Source of the DNA: Blastococcus sp. CT_GayMR19
Lineage (GTDB): Bacteria; Actinomycetota; Actinomycetes; Mycobacteriales; Geodermatophilaceae
Assembly (NCBI RefSeq): GCF_004570385.1
Contig: NZ_SPQL01000021.1
Span: 1 to 51,979, forward strand
Length of the DNA stretch: 51,979 nt
Reading direction: 5' to 3'
Shown: positions 32,484-42,087 of the stretch, in pieces
Layout: every line of letters begins with the position of its first letter
Position numbering within the stretch: the stretch's first letter is position 1
The notes under the pieces: generated by a model
Database searches by the model: none
Told to the model about the DNA's origin: nothing
The model's input: only the letters and a program-made list of their open reading frames with translations
Position numbers and translations under genes: made by a program

Positions 32484-34942
32484 CGCGCTGCGGAGGAGAC
32501 CTGCCCGGCCGCCCTGATGGCCGCACGCAGCCGGTCGGGGGTCATGGGCAGCTCGGTCACCCGGACGCCGAGCGGCGCGAGCGCGTCGTTGACCGCCGCG
32601 TTGATCGCGGCCGGTGCCATCATCCGGCCACCCTCACCACCGCCCTTGATCCCGTGCGGGGTGTACGGCGACGGCGTCTCGATGTGCCCGATCGTCATCT
32701 CCGGCATCTCGGCCGCCGTCGGGATGGTGTAGTCGAGGAAGCTGCTGGTGATCAGCTGCCCCTCCTCGTCGTAGACGAACTCCTCGTACAGCGCCGTCCC
32801 GATGCCCTGGGTCGTGCCGCCGAGGATGTGCCCGGCCAGGGACCGCGGGTTCACCAGCGTCCCGCAGTCGTGCACGGCGGCGTAGGCGAGGAAGCTCACG
32901 CGCCCCGTCTCGATGTCGACCTCCACGACCGGCACGTGGCAGGCGTTGCCCATGAACGGGTAGAAGACGCCCAGGTCGCTGCGGTCCGCGGACGGCATCG
33001 TGGTGTACGGGTGGTCGAAGACCTTGGACTCCTCCAGCCCGCTCTCCACCTCCTCCGGGAAGCTGTGCTTGAACATGTGCAGCATGGCGGCGATCTCGTC
33101 GAGGCCCTTCCGCTGGCCGGGCACGCCCCGGACCTGGAAGCCGCCCTCGGTCCACTCGAGGTCGTCGGGGTCGACCTCCAGGAGGTGCGCCGCCGCCTTC
33201 CGCGCCTTGGCCTTGATCTTGGCCGACGCCCCCTCCACCGCGCCGGCGAGCATGACCGTCGTCCGGGAGCCGCCCGGGCCGGTGGCCGGCAGCCCGCCCG
33301 CCGTGCCGTGGTAGATGATCGAGACCGAGTGCGGGTCGACGTCGAACTCCTCGGCGACCAGCTGGGCCACCATCGTCTCCGGGCTGTTGCCCCAGAAGGC
33401 GCACGAGTACAGCGTCGCGGTGATGGTGCCGGTGGCGTCGACCCCCAGCGTCACGCTCTCCGGGCTGCTGGTGACCGGCGCGTTCGGCTCGTCGAACCAG
33501 AACCAGAACTCCGTCGCGGAGAAGACGCTCCGCTCCTGGGCGGAGATGACGCCGATGCCGATGTAGCGCCCCTCCTCGCGCGCCCGGGCCTGCTCGGCCC
33601 GCCAGTGGTCGTAGTCGGCCAGCTCCAGGGTCTTGTCCAGGACGGCCGCGTAGTTGCCGCTGTCGTAGACGTTGCCGCTCGGGATGAAGTACGGGAACGA
33701 CGCCGGGGGGATGAAGTTCCTGCGGCGGATCTCGACCGGGTCCATGCCCAGTTCCCGGGCGGCCTTGTCCACCATCTGCTCCAGCATCCAGTTGTTGACC
33801 TCGGACCCGAAGCCGCGGTAGGCGCCCTGCTGATTCTTGTTGGTCAGCGCGGCCCGTACGCGGTACCGGACGCTGTTGATCGTGTACGGGCCGGTGACCT
33901 GGGCCAGCGCGTTGCCGTGGTGGCCGACCCCGAACTGGATGTAGGCGCCGTAGTCGTCGACGGTGTCGATCGTGATGCTGCGCATCGTGCCGTCGCGCAT
34001 CACCGCGAGCTCGACGTCGTAGACGCGGTCGCTGCCGTGGTGGTCGCAGTTGGAGATGTTGTCGACCCGGTCCTCCAGGTAGACCACGGGACGGCCGAGG
34101 AGGCGCGAGCACATGCCGGCGATCACGAACGGCTTGGTCACGAAGAGCTTCGAGCCGAAGCTGCCCCCGGCGGGAACCTGGTGGACGTCGAGCTTGTTCA
34201 TGGGGACGCCGAGCGCGCCGGCCGCCATGAACATGTAGCTGGTGAAGCTCAGCGAGTTGGTGTGCACGGTGAGCCGCTCGGTCGCCGGGTCGAAGTCGGC
34301 GATCGCACCCACCGTCTCCAGCGGCTGCCCGCCCGAGCGGTGCCAGCGCAGCCGGTCGCGCACGACGACGTCGGCCTCGGCGAAGTCGCGCTCGACGTCG
34401 CCGAAGTCGAACTGCCGCGCGTACGCCAGGTTGCTGCCCAGCGCCTCGTGCACCATGGCAGCGCCCGGCTGCAGCGCCGCTTCGGGATCGGTCACCGGCG
34501 GCAGCGCCTCGTACTCGACGTCGATGAGCTCGAGCGCGTCCTCCGCGAGGTAGCGGTTGTCGGCGACGACGACGGCCACGCCCTCACCGACGTAGCGCAC
34601 CTTCTCCGCGGCCAGGCAGCGCCACGTGTGCTTGGTCGGGTCCGGGCCGAAGTCGGGCAGGGGGCCGGTCAGCTCCGCGGCCCGCGCCCCGGTGACCACC
34701 AGGTGCACGCCGGGAGCGGCTTCCGCGGCGCCGGTGTCGATGGAGACGATCCGCGCGTGCGGCATCGGGCTGCGCAGCACCGCGGCGTGCAGCATCCCCG
34801 GCCGCACCAGGTCGGCGATGTAGCCGCCGCGGCCGCGCAGGAACTTGGGGTCCTCGACCTTGCGGATCGATTTCCCGACCCACCTGCGGTCCGCCTTGTG
34901 GGTGCGCACGGGGGGCGCAGCGGGGCGTTCGACGGCGGTCAT
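32480..34942 (-). CDS. Xanthine dehydrogenase family molybdopterin-binding subunit (second module)
   Basis: Large Mo subunit of 820 residues. Motifs: GKSIRKVEDPKFLRGRGGY at the start, GGSFGSKLF at the cofactor site, GAYRGFGSEVNNW at the active-site loop, and GIKGGGEGGRMMAPAA with the catalytic Glu at the end. The AYRGFG loop separates it from form I CO dehydrogenase and puts it with the broad hydroxylases of aromatic and heterocyclic compounds. It overlaps both neighbours by ATGA/GTGA. Clearly divergent in sequence from the subunit at 18195-20564. Confidence 0.93.
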   Translation of the reverse strand: MTAVERPAAPPVRTHKADRRWVGKSIRKVEDPKFLRGRGGYIADLVRPGMLHAAVLRSPMPHARIVSIDTGAAEAAPGVHLVVTGARAAELTGPLPDFGPDPTKHTWRCLAAEKVRYVGEGVAVVVADNRYLAEDALELIDVEYEALPPVTDPEAALQPGAAMVHEALGSNLAYARQFDFGDVERDFAEADVVVRDRLRWHRSGGQPLETVGAIADFDPATERLTVHTNSLSFTSYMFMAAGALGVPMNKLDVHQVPAGGSFGSKLFVTKPFVIAGMCSRLLGRPVVYLEDRVDNISNCDHHGSDRVYDVELAVMRDGTMRSITIDTVDDYGAYIQFGVGHHGNALAQVTGPYTINSVRYRVRAALTNKNQQGAYRGFGSEVNNWMLEQMVDKAARELGMDPVEIRRRNFIPPASFPYFIPSGNVYDSGNYAAVLDKTLELADYDHWRAEQARAREEGRYIGIGVISAQERSVFSATEFWFWFDEPNAPVTSSPESVTLGVDATGTITATLYSCAFWGNSPETMVAQLVAEEFDVDPHSVSIIYHGTAGGLPATGPGGSRTTVMLAGAVEGASAKIKAKARKAAAHLLEVDPDDLEWTEGGFQVRGVPGQRKGLDEIAAMLHMFKHSFPEEVESGLEESKVFDHPYTTMPSADRSDLGVFYPFMGNACHVPVVEVDIETGRVSFLAYAAVHDCGTLVNPRSLAGHILGGTTQGIGTALYEEFVYDEEGQLITSSFLDYTIPTAAEMPEMTIGHIETPSPYTPHGIKGGGEGGRMMAPAAINAAVNDALAPLGVRVTELPMTPDRLRAAIRAAGQVSSAAR

Positions 34943-35460
34943 GCCTGCGCTCCGGTGGTCTCGGTGGGCGTCTGCGCCGGAGTCCGCTCGCGCATGCGCG
35001 GTGCGGCGGCGAGGACGGCCTCGACGATGTAGGCGTAGCCGGTGCAGCGGCACAGGTTGCTGGCGATGCCCTCGCGCACCTGCTCCGCCGTCGGGTCGGG
35101 CGTCTGTTCCAGCAGTTCGCACGCACGCAGCAGCATGCCGGGGGTGCAGTAGCCGCACTGCAGCCCCTGCTTGTTCCAGAACTCCTCCTGGAGCGGGTGC
35201 AGGACGGCGCCGTCCGCCAGCCCCTCCACGGTGCGGATCTCGGCGCCGTCGGCCTGCACGGCCAGGGTGATGCAGGACCGGATGCTCGCCCCGTCGAGGA
35301 GCACGGTGCACGTGCCGCAGACCCCGTGCTCGCAGCCGATGTGCGTGCCGGTCAGGCCGAGGTCGTCGCGCAGGACATCCACCAGCAGTCGCCGCGGCTC
35401 CACCGCGAGGGTGTACTCGCGTCCGTTCACGGTCAGCGAGATCGGGTGCAGATCCGTCAT
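34939..35460 (-). CDS. (2Fe-2S)-binding subunit of molybdenum hydroxylase (second module)
   Basis: A 173-residue iron-sulfur subunit. Cluster ligands are C43, C48, C51, C63 (plant-type) and C102, C105, C137, C139 (second cluster; QCGYC, LCRCTGYAY). The start ATG 35460 lies eight bases after the FAD-subunit stop. A C-terminal Thr/Pro/Ala tail of about 20 residues follows the last conserved helix. Confidence 0.95.
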   Translation of the reverse strand: MTDLHPISLTVNGREYTLAVEPRRLLVDVLRDDLGLTGTHIGCEHGVCGTCTVLLDGASIRSCITLAVQADGAEIRTVEGLADGAVLHPLQEEFWNKQGLQCGYCTPGMLLRACELLEQTPDPTAEQVREGIASNLCRCTGYAYIVEAVLAAAPRMRERTPAQTPTETTGAQA

Positions 35461-35467
35461 CTCGGGG

Positions 35468-36337
35468 TCACCTCCGGTCCTGTGCGCGCTCGGCGGCGCG
35501 CTCGATGGCGTCGCGCAGGACGGCCCTGGCGATGTCGATCCGGGTGGCCGCGCTGCCCTGCAGGTCCCCGGCCGGCTGCAGCCCGGCGGTGCCCGCGTCC
35601 ACGGCCGCGCCGATCGCCGCGGAATCGGGGACCGCCCCGCCCAGGGCCTCCTCCGCCGCGGTCATCCGCACCGGAGTCGGCCCGACGCCGCTGGCGGCGA
35701 TGGCCGCGCGGGTGACCCGGCCGTCGGTCACGGCGACGAGGGCGGCCACCCCGACGACGGCGAAGTTCCCGTGGGTGCGGGCGAACTCGACGAACGCGTG
35801 ACCGCCGGCGAACGGCGGGAGTCGCACCTCCGTGAGGATCTCGTCGGAGGCGAGGGCGGTGGTGAACGGCCCCTGGAAGAACTCGGCCGCCGGGATCCGT
35901 CGCTCGCCCTGCGGACCCACCGCGGTCATCTCCGCGTCCATCGCGAGCGCGACGGTCGGCAACTCGGCGGCGGGGTCGGCATGGGCGATGCTGCCGACCA
36001 CGGTGCCGCTGTTGCGGATGGGCGGGTGCGCCACGTGCCCGAGGGCCTCGGCGAGCAGCGGGGCGGCCACCCGCACCTCCGCGCTCCGCTCGGCGGCCGA
36101 CTGCCGGACCATGGCGCCGAGAACGAGGACGTCGCCGTCCATCCGGATCGAGTCCAGGCCCGGAACGCGGCGCAGGTCGACCAGGAACCCGGGATGCGCC
36201 AGACGGAAGTTCATCAACGGCACCAGGCTCTGGCCGCCGGCCAGGACCCGGGCGTCCTCCTCCGCGTGCTCGACCAGCAGCGCGACGGCATCCGGCACGG
36301 TGGCCGGGGACGAGTAGCGGAACGACGGTGGTTTCAC
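35468..36337 (-). CDS. FAD-binding subunit of molybdenum hydroxylase (second module)
   Basis: A 289-residue CoxM-like subunit with FAD motifs AGGQSLVPLMNFRLAHP and GTVVGSIAHADPAAELP. The GTG start 36337 (VKPPSFRYSSP) follows a strong GAGGAG. It is the first gene of a four-gene operon M-S-L-hydrolase transcribed leftward, 123 bases downstream of the second PucR-type regulator. Confidence 0.94.
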   Translation of the reverse strand: MKPPSFRYSSPATVPDAVALLVEHAEEDARVLAGGQSLVPLMNFRLAHPGFLVDLRRVPGLDSIRMDGDVLVLGAMVRQSAAERSAEVRVAAPLLAEALGHVAHPPIRNSGTVVGSIAHADPAAELPTVALAMDAEMTAVGPQGERRIPAAEFFQGPFTTALASDEILTEVRLPPFAGGHAFVEFARTHGNFAVVGVAALVAVTDGRVTRAAIAASGVGPTPVRMTAAEEALGGAVPDSAAIGAAVDAGTAGLQPAGDLQGSAATRIDIARAVLRDAIERAAERAQDRR

Positions 36338-36460
36338 GGCGGCTCCTCGCGCGGACGCGCTCTCCGGGGGTGGCGCCATCGTGTCCGGCGCCGCCCCCGC
36401 CGGCCATGGCCAGAGTGCCAACAGGTCCGCGATTCGCTGGTCCGGCGCACAAGACGGCGG

Positions 36461-38314
36461 TCAGCCGCCTCCGGACAGCTCGTGCACCGTGACGGCGAGG
36501 TGCAGCTCCATGCGCACGTCGGGCCGGCGGAGGTTGCGGCCGGTGAGCCGCTCCACCTTCGCCAGCCGGTAGGCGACGGTGTTCGGATGGACGACGAGCT
36601 GCGCGGCGGTCTCCGGCGCCGAGCAGCCCGACCCGAGCCACGCCCGCAGCGTCTTGAGGAGATCGCCGCCGCGGCGGGCGTCGTCGTCGGTGACCGGATC
36701 GAGCAGCCGCCCGGCGAACCCCCGCAACGCCTCCGGCGTCCCCGCCTCGAGGAGCAGCGAGGAAAGGCCGAGATCCCGGACGTCGACGAATCCGCCCGAC
36801 CCTGCCGGCAGCCGGAGCCGCGCGGCACCGGCAGCGACCCGGTGGGCCGCGGCGAGCTGCCCGGGCGCCTCCGCGACCGGTCCGGCCACAAGGGTCACCG
36901 TCGCCGCCGCCCCCACTGCCTGCTGCAGGTGCGCATGGGTGCGCTGCAGGGTGGTCCGGGGATCGGGAGCGGCCGGCACCAGGAGGACCTCCAGGTCCTC
37001 GTAGGGGCCGACGAGGCCTGGGGACTCCCGCTCGACCGCCCCGCGGACGAGACCGTGCCAGCGCGCCAGCGGCTGCGGCGGGTCGACGGCGACCACGGCG
37101 ATCGCGGACGGCCGGCGGAGGTCAAGGCCGAGCGCGCAGGCGCGCTCCACCGCCGCCTGCCGCTCCATCCCGTCGGCGCGGAGCAGCGTGCCGATGAGGT
37201 CGCCCGAGGCCTGGGCCTCGGCCTCCACGAGCTGCCGCCGGGTGAGCAGCTCGAGCCCGATCACCAGGGAGAACCGCTCGATGACCCTGCGCTCCACGGG
37301 CGCCGGGCTCTTGCGCGGGTCGACCACCCAGAGCCGGCCGGCCAGCTCGCCGCCCAGCACGACGGGCGCCATCCAGGTCCTGGGATCGATGGTGGGCGGG
37401 TGGCCGACCGCCGCCGCGCCAGGGCGACCGCTGCAGGTCTCCGGCACCCGGATGACGGCGTAGCCGGGCGTGCGGTCCTCCAGCGCCGCCCGCACCGGGA
37501 GGCGTCGACGGGCCGCAGGGCTCGGCGGGGGCCGGTAGCCCCGCTCCGGCGCCCGTGCCAGGACCCCGCCGTCGGCGTCCTCCACGGTGACCGACGCCCG
37601 GAGGGTCCGGGCCAGCGCCGCGACGAGGCCGGAGAGGCCGACCCCGGCGAGCGCCAGCTCCATGAGCGCATGGTGCTGGCGCTCGGCCCAATCCTGCACC
37701 GCACGCCCGCGGCGCAGCTCCTCGTTGGCCCGCGACAGCTCGGCGATCGCGGACTGCTCAGCAGCCCGCAGGCACCTGTTCTCCAGCGCCAGGGCAGCCT
37801 GGTCGGCCAGCAATTCGGCCAGTTCCTGCTCGGCCGCGCCGAACAGCCGCGGAGCCACGCTGTACCCGACGAGCACGCCCAGCTGAACGCCTGAGGCCCG
37901 GAGCGGGACCGCCACCAGGGCCCGGTAGCCCTGCGCTTCCGCCAGGAGCCGGAGCCGCCCGTGACGGTCGTCCTCCCGGACGTCGGCCACCACCACCGTC
38001 CGCTGCTCCCGGTAGGCACGGGCCGCCGGGGTGTCGAGTGCCGGTCCGGACGGGTGGACGACGGGCGAGTTCTCGCCGCTGATGAGGGCGACGTAGTCGG
38101 CGGTCAGCCCGGACGAGCCGGCCATCTGCAGCCGCTGCGGCTCCCCGTCGGCGAGCAGGACCGCGCAGTGGTCGAATCCGATCAGGGCGCAGGCCCGCGC
38201 CGCGACCCGGCCGAGGAGCGCGTCGACGGGCTCGCCGCCGTTGGCGGCTCGCGCGATCTCCCCGACGGCGCGCAGCCACGACCGCAGGTGGACCGGAACC
38301 CCGGGCGCCTCCAC
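36461..38314 (-). CDS. GAF-domain PucR/CdaR-type transcriptional regulator (second)
   Basis: A regulator of about 617 residues with an N-terminal GAF domain (FDHCAVLLADGEPQRL... PLRASGVQLGVLVGY), a short helical linker, a central PucR-type region and a C-terminal helix-turn-helix (VHPNTVAYRLAKVERLTG). It lies directly upstream of and in the same direction as the second molybdenum hydroxylase module, which it probably controls. The start GTG 38314 (VEAPGVPVHLRSW) is a best guess, since no clear Shine-Dalgarno is seen. The longer open frame upstream is low-complexity Arg-rich and not real. Confidence 0.8.
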   Translation of the reverse strand: MEAPGVPVHLRSWLRAVGEIARAANGGEPVDALLGRVAARACALIGFDHCAVLLADGEPQRLQMAGSSGLTADYVALISGENSPVVHPSGPALDTPAARAYREQRTVVVADVREDDRHGRLRLLAEAQGYRALVAVPLRASGVQLGVLVGYSVAPRLFGAAEQELAELLADQAALALENRCLRAAEQSAIAELSRANEELRRGRAVQDWAERQHHALMELALAGVGLSGLVAALARTLRASVTVEDADGGVLARAPERGYRPPPSPAARRRLPVRAALEDRTPGYAVIRVPETCSGRPGAAAVGHPPTIDPRTWMAPVVLGGELAGRLWVVDPRKSPAPVERRVIERFSLVIGLELLTRRQLVEAEAQASGDLIGTLLRADGMERQAAVERACALGLDLRRPSAIAVVAVDPPQPLARWHGLVRGAVERESPGLVGPYEDLEVLLVPAAPDPRTTLQRTHAHLQQAVGAAATVTLVAGPVAEAPGQLAAAHRVAAGAARLRLPAGSGGFVDVRDLGLSSLLLEAGTPEALRGFAGRLLDPVTDDDARRGGDLLKTLRAWLGSGCSAPETAAQLVVHPNTVAYRLAKVERLTGRNLRRPDVRMELHLAVTVHELSGGG

Positions 38315-38322
38315 TCGTCCAC

Positions 38323-38349
38323 TGTCCTGCCCTCGTCCCGGGGAGGACA
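38323..38349. promoter_or_regulatory. Inverted repeat TGTCCT...AGGACA between the PucR-type regulator and DUF3500 genes
   Basis: TGTCCT (38323-38328) and AGGACA (38344-38349) are exact inverted arms in a 74-base divergent region. The GGACA/TGTCC half-site also occurs in the repeat upstream of the first PucR-controlled cluster (27468-27506). A -10-like TACGGT sits about nine bases before the DUF3500 ATG. Confidence 0.4.
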
Positions 38350-38388
38350 AGCCCGTTCGTCGTCGTCCGCGTCGTACGGTTCTCGACC

Positions 38389-39555
38389 ATGACGACCGAC
38401 GACCCCGTCGACGCGGGGACCGTGGACCGGGAGGTCGCCGAGGCCATGTCCTCGGCGGCGACCGCGTGGCTGGCCTCACTGGCCCCCCACCAGACGACCG
38501 ACGCCCACTGGGGCGCGCCCGGCGACGCCGAGGCCGAGGCCGAGCGGTTGCGGTGGTATTACACACCGACCGATCACGGTGGGCTGCCGCTGGGCCGGCA
38601 GCGCCCGGCCCAGCAGGCCCTGGCGATGCAGCTGGTGGCCACCGGCCTGTCCACGGCCGGCTACGTCACCGTCTGCACGGTGATGGGCCTGGAGAACGTC
38701 CTGGACCACGTCGAGGGGTTCTCGGTCGACTGGGGGCGCGAGCGCGGCCGCGACCCGGGCATGTACTACCTGAGGGTCTTCGGGGATCCGGCCGGGCCGG
38801 GGCCGTGGGGCTGGCGCTTCGGCGGGCACCACGTCTCCCTGAACAACCTCGTCGTCGAGGGCCGGGTGCGGTCGACGACACCGTGCTTCCTCGGTGCCGA
38901 CCCGGCGTCGGCCCCGCTGCTGGGTCCGGCCGCCCTGCGTCCCCTGGGCGGGACCGAGGACATGGCGCGGGAGCTGATGCGCTCCCTGCCGCCGGCTCTC
39001 GCCGCGCGGGCGACGCTGTTGGACCGGGCCCCGTCGGACATCGTCGGCGGCAACCGGCCACGGCTGACCGACGGCGACGAGATGCTGCTCCTGGACGAGC
39101 TGTTCCGAGGGCGGTTCACCGAGCCCCGCCTCGTCGACCGGATAACTCGGATGACGGAGGCCGCCGAGGCCGGAACCGGTTACGACACCGAGGACCATCG
39201 GCGGCTCGCGCTCACCGAGCGCCCGAAGGGGCTGGTCGGGGCCGAGCTGGACGACGGCCGGCGGGAGCTGCTGCAGGCGCTCCTGGCGACCTATCGGGGC
39301 CGAGTGCCCGACGGCCTGGCCCCGCCGGTGGACCCGGCGGCGGTGCACTTCGCGTGGGCCGGGTCGACCGAGCCCGGGCAGCCGCACTACTACCGGCTGC
39401 AGGGGCCACGGTTCCTCGCGGAGTGGGACAACACCCAGCGGGGGGCCAACCACGCCCACTCGGTCTGGCGCGACCCGGAGTCCGACTTCGGGTCGGACGC
39501 ACTCGCCCGGCACCGGGCGGAGCACCACGCCGCCGGGAATCCGTCAGGACGGTGA
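38389..39555 (+). CDS. DUF3500 domain-containing protein
   Basis: A 388-residue cytosolic protein of the DUF3500 family, whose function is not established. Recognisable blocks are the WGWRFGGHHVSLNN segment near residue 143 and the C-terminal EWDNTQRGANHAHSVWRDPE; the conserved His, Asn and Asp suggest a metal or cofactor site. The start ATG 38389 is preceded by a -10-like TACGGT so closely that the mRNA may be leaderless. Its last 12 bases overlap the end of the convergent LLM gene. Confidence 0.85.
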   Translation: MTTDDPVDAGTVDREVAEAMSSAATAWLASLAPHQTTDAHWGAPGDAEAEAERLRWYYTPTDHGGLPLGRQRPAQQALAMQLVATGLSTAGYVTVCTVMGLENVLDHVEGFSVDWGRERGRDPGMYYLRVFGDPAGPGPWGWRFGGHHVSLNNLVVEGRVRSTTPCFLGADPASAPLLGPAALRPLGGTEDMARELMRSLPPALAARATLLDRAPSDIVGGNRPRLTDGDEMLLLDELFRGRFTEPRLVDRITRMTEAAEAGTGYDTEDHRRLALTERPKGLVGAELDDGRRELLQALLATYRGRVPDGLAPPVDPAAVHFAWAGSTEPGQPHYYRLQGPRFLAEWDNTQRGANHAHSVWRDPESDFGSDALARHRAEHHAAGNPSGR

Positions 39556-40548
39556 CAGGGACAGCAGGCTGCGCTCCACACCGGCCGTGTACGTCTCCCC
39601 CGGGAGAACCGGATGCGGGACGAGGAGGACCGTCGCCGCGCCCGTGTCCTGCCACCGGGCGAGCTGGTCGCGGCACCGTGCTGCCGGCCCGGCCAGGCAG
39701 TACTCGTCGATCAGCTCGTCGCTGATCGCCGCCCGCAGCGCCGCCGTGTCGCCGGCCCGGAACGCCCCGGCGATGCGGGCCGCCTCCTCCTCGTGGCCGG
39801 CGCGGGCCAGGGCCCTGTTGTAGGCGGGGAGCCCGACCCAGTAGCTCAGCGACGACCGGGCGGCTTCGCGCGCCGCGCCGAGGTCGTCGCTGACGAAGGC
39901 GTGCACCGACGCCTCCACGGGTGGGGCCGGACGACCGGTCCGCTCCCCCGCCCGGCCCGCGGCCGCGAGCAGCTCCCCGATCCCGGCGTGCGGCACCAGC
40001 CACACCATGACGCCGTCGGAGACGACCGCGCCCTCCTCGGCCATCGTCGGCCCCACGGCCGCGGTGTAGACGGGGACGGGGTGCTCGGGGGTGCGGAAGT
40101 CGAGGAGCCGACCCTGGTAGCTCTGCGGCGGCAGGCCGGGGTAGCGCTGCCTCCCGCGACCGGCGAGTACCTCCTTCACGTCCCGGACATAGGCGGGCAG
40201 ATCGACCGAGGGCCGCCCCACGGGCACACCGAGCGCCTCCACCCGGATCTTGTGGCCCAGCCCGAGGCCGAGCACGAACCGGCCGCCCGAGAGGTCCGAC
40301 GCGGTCGTGGCCATCTGGGCCGCGATCACCGGGTGCCGCAGGTAGCTGACCGCGACGAAGCTGCCCACCCGGATGCGCTCGGTTCCCAGGAGGATCGCCA
40401 GGTCGATCGAGAGAGTGTCGGTCAGCGACTCGGTGGTGTAGCAGGCGGCGTAGCCCGCCTCCTCCGCGCGGCGGCCCAGCGTGACGAAGTCCTGCGTACG
40501 GGCGGGGGCGAAGGTGATCAGGGCGATGCCCAGCTCGGCCACGCCCAT
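39544..40548 (-). CDS. LLM class oxidoreductase (probably F420-dependent)
   Basis: A 334-residue luciferase-like TIM-barrel protein. Signature segments are ACYTTESLTDTLSIDLAI, RFVLGLGLGHKIRVEALG and VYTAAVGPTMAEEGAVVSDG, close to actinobacterial F420-dependent reductases. The ATG 40548 has GGAGGTGG upstream. It lies 46 bases after livF and may be co-transcribed with the importer. F420 rather than FMN use is inferred from general resemblance only. Confidence 0.86.
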   Translation of the reverse strand: MGVAELGIALITFAPARTQDFVTLGRRAEEAGYAACYTTESLTDTLSIDLAILLGTERIRVGSFVAVSYLRHPVIAAQMATTASDLSGGRFVLGLGLGHKIRVEALGVPVGRPSVDLPAYVRDVKEVLAGRGRQRYPGLPPQSYQGRLLDFRTPEHPVPVYTAAVGPTMAEEGAVVSDGVMVWLVPHAGIGELLAAAGRAGERTGRPAPPVEASVHAFVSDDLGAAREAARSSLSYWVGLPAYNRALARAGHEEEAARIAGAFRAGDTAALRAAISDELIDEYCLAGPAARCRDQLARWQDTGAATVLLVPHPVLPGETYTAGVERSLLSLSPS

Positions 40549-40594
40549 CCACCTCCGTCCCGGGACAGCCTCGGATCGCCTGCTGCGCCCGGGC

Positions 40595-41344
40595 TCACAG
40601 CTGCAGGTGCTCGGCCATCCAGGCGGGGTCGGCGCGCAGCTGCTCGGCGTCGCCCGAGTGCACGATCACGCCCTGGTCCACGACGTAGACGCGGTCGGCG
40701 ACCTCGAGCGCCATCTGGGCGTTCTGCTCCACGAGCAGCACCCCGTGGCCCTCGTCGGCGACCCGGCGCAACGTGCGGCCCATGTCGTGGGCGATGTTGG
40801 GTGCCAGCCCCTGGGTCACCTCGTCGACGAGCAGCAGCTTCGTGCCGCCGATCAGCGCGCGGCCGACGGCGACCATCTGCTGCTGCCCCCCGGAGAGCCG
40901 GGAGGCGTCGCGGTCGAGGTGCTTCTCCAGCAACGGGAAGACCTCGAGCGCCCGGCGCTGAGCCGCCTGCTGCTCCCCCTTGGGCGCCCGCGAGCCCAGC
41001 GCCGCCAGCCGGAAGTTCTCGCGCACGGTCAGGCCCGGGAACATCCGGCGGTCCTCCGGCACGTAGCCGATGCCGAACTGGGCGATGTTCTCCGTCGCGT
41101 GACCGACGACGTCGCGTCCCGCGCAGCGGATCCGCCCGCCGCGGACGGCGACCAGCCCCATGATCGACTTGACCGTCGTGGTCTTGCCGGCCCCGTTCCG
41201 GCCGAGCAGCGCCACGAGCTCCCCGGCCCGCACGGTCAGGGTGATGCCCTGCAGGATGTGCGCCAGACCGTAGTAGGCCTGGACGTCGTCGAGCTCCAGC
41301 AGCGGCGCGCCGTCCGCCCCGGCGACCCGCTCGGCCGCGCTCAC
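40595..41344 (-). CDS. livF: ABC transporter ATP-binding protein, branched-chain amino acid type (LivF)
   Basis: A 249-residue ATPase. Walker A GRNGAGKTT near residue 49, signature LSGGQQQM, Walker B KLLLVDEVTQGLAP (with Val rather than the usual Pro after the Asp-Glu) and the H-loop VLLVEQNAQ, all LivF-like. The GTG start 41344 overlaps the livG stop. It pairs with LivG to power the LivHM channel. The family also imports urea, aromatic acids and amides, so the substrate here need not be an amino acid. Confidence 0.94.
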   Translation of the reverse strand: MSAAERVAGADGAPLLELDDVQAYYGLAHILQGITLTVRAGELVALLGRNGAGKTTTVKSIMGLVAVRGGRIRCAGRDVVGHATENIAQFGIGYVPEDRRMFPGLTVRENFRLAALGSRAPKGEQQAAQRRALEVFPLLEKHLDRDASRLSGGQQQMVAVGRALIGGTKLLLVDEVTQGLAPNIAHDMGRTLRRVADEGHGVLLVEQNAQMALEVADRVYVVDQGVIVHSGDAEQLRADPAWMAEHLQL

Positions 41345-42087
41345 AGGCTGCCCGTCAGGTAGACCTCTTGGACCTTGGGGTGCGACTTCACCTCGTCCGG
41401 AGCCCCCTCGAACAGTTTCTCGCCCTGGTGCAGGACGGTGATCGCGCTCGCGATGCTCAGGATCACGTCCATCTTGTGCTCGATCATCAGGATGGTCACC
41501 TCACGGTTCAGCTCCCGGACCAGCTCGACCGTCGACGCCGTCTCGCTCGGGCTCATGCCCGCCGTCGGCTCGTCCAGCAGCAGCAGACGGGGCTCGGTGG
41601 CCAGCGCGATCGCGAGGTCGAGGCGGCGCTGGTCACCATGGGAGAGATTGCTGGCGATCGCGTCCCGGTCCGCCGTGAGTCCGATCTTCTCCAGCACCTC
41701 GTCGGTGCGGCGGGTGACGGCCTTGATGCTGTCGGCGGGCCGCCAGAACACGTTGGCGTGCGAGGCCGCCTGCGCGGCGATGCGCACGTTCTCGAAGACC
41801 GTGAGCAGCGGGAACACCGTGGTGATCTGGTAGGACTTCGCGAGCCCGCGCCGGGCCACCTTGGCGAACGGCATGCCGGTGATGTCGTGCCCGTCGAACT
41901 CGACCCGGCCCTTGCCGGGCTTGGTGTGCCCGGTGATCAGGTTGAACAGCGTGGTCTTCCCCGAGCCGTTGGGACCGATGATCGCGTGCAACGCACCCTG
42001 AGGGACCTCCAGGGACACGTCCTTGACGGCGTGGATGCCGCCGAAGGAGCGGTCGAGGCCCTCTGCCTTGAGGATGAGGCCGGTCAT
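41341..42087 (-). CDS. livG: ABC transporter ATP-binding protein, branched-chain amino acid type (LivG)
   Basis: A 248-residue ATPase with Walker A GPNGSGKTT, signature NLSHGDQRRLDLA, Walker B LLLLDEPTAGMSP and the LivG-specific C-terminal tail ending in HPKVQEVYLTG. The ATG 42087 overlaps the livM stop as ATGA; the long open frame reaching further upstream is the shifted frame of livM. Confidence 0.95.
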   Translation of the reverse strand: MTGLILKAEGLDRSFGGIHAVKDVSLEVPQGALHAIIGPNGSGKTTLFNLITGHTKPGKGRVEFDGHDITGMPFAKVARRGLAKSYQITTVFPLLTVFENVRIAAQAASHANVFWRPADSIKAVTRRTDEVLEKIGLTADRDAIASNLSHGDQRRLDLAIALATEPRLLLLDEPTAGMSPSETASTVELVRELNREVTILMIEHKMDVILSIASAITVLHQGEKLFEGAPDEVKSHPKVQEVYLTGSL

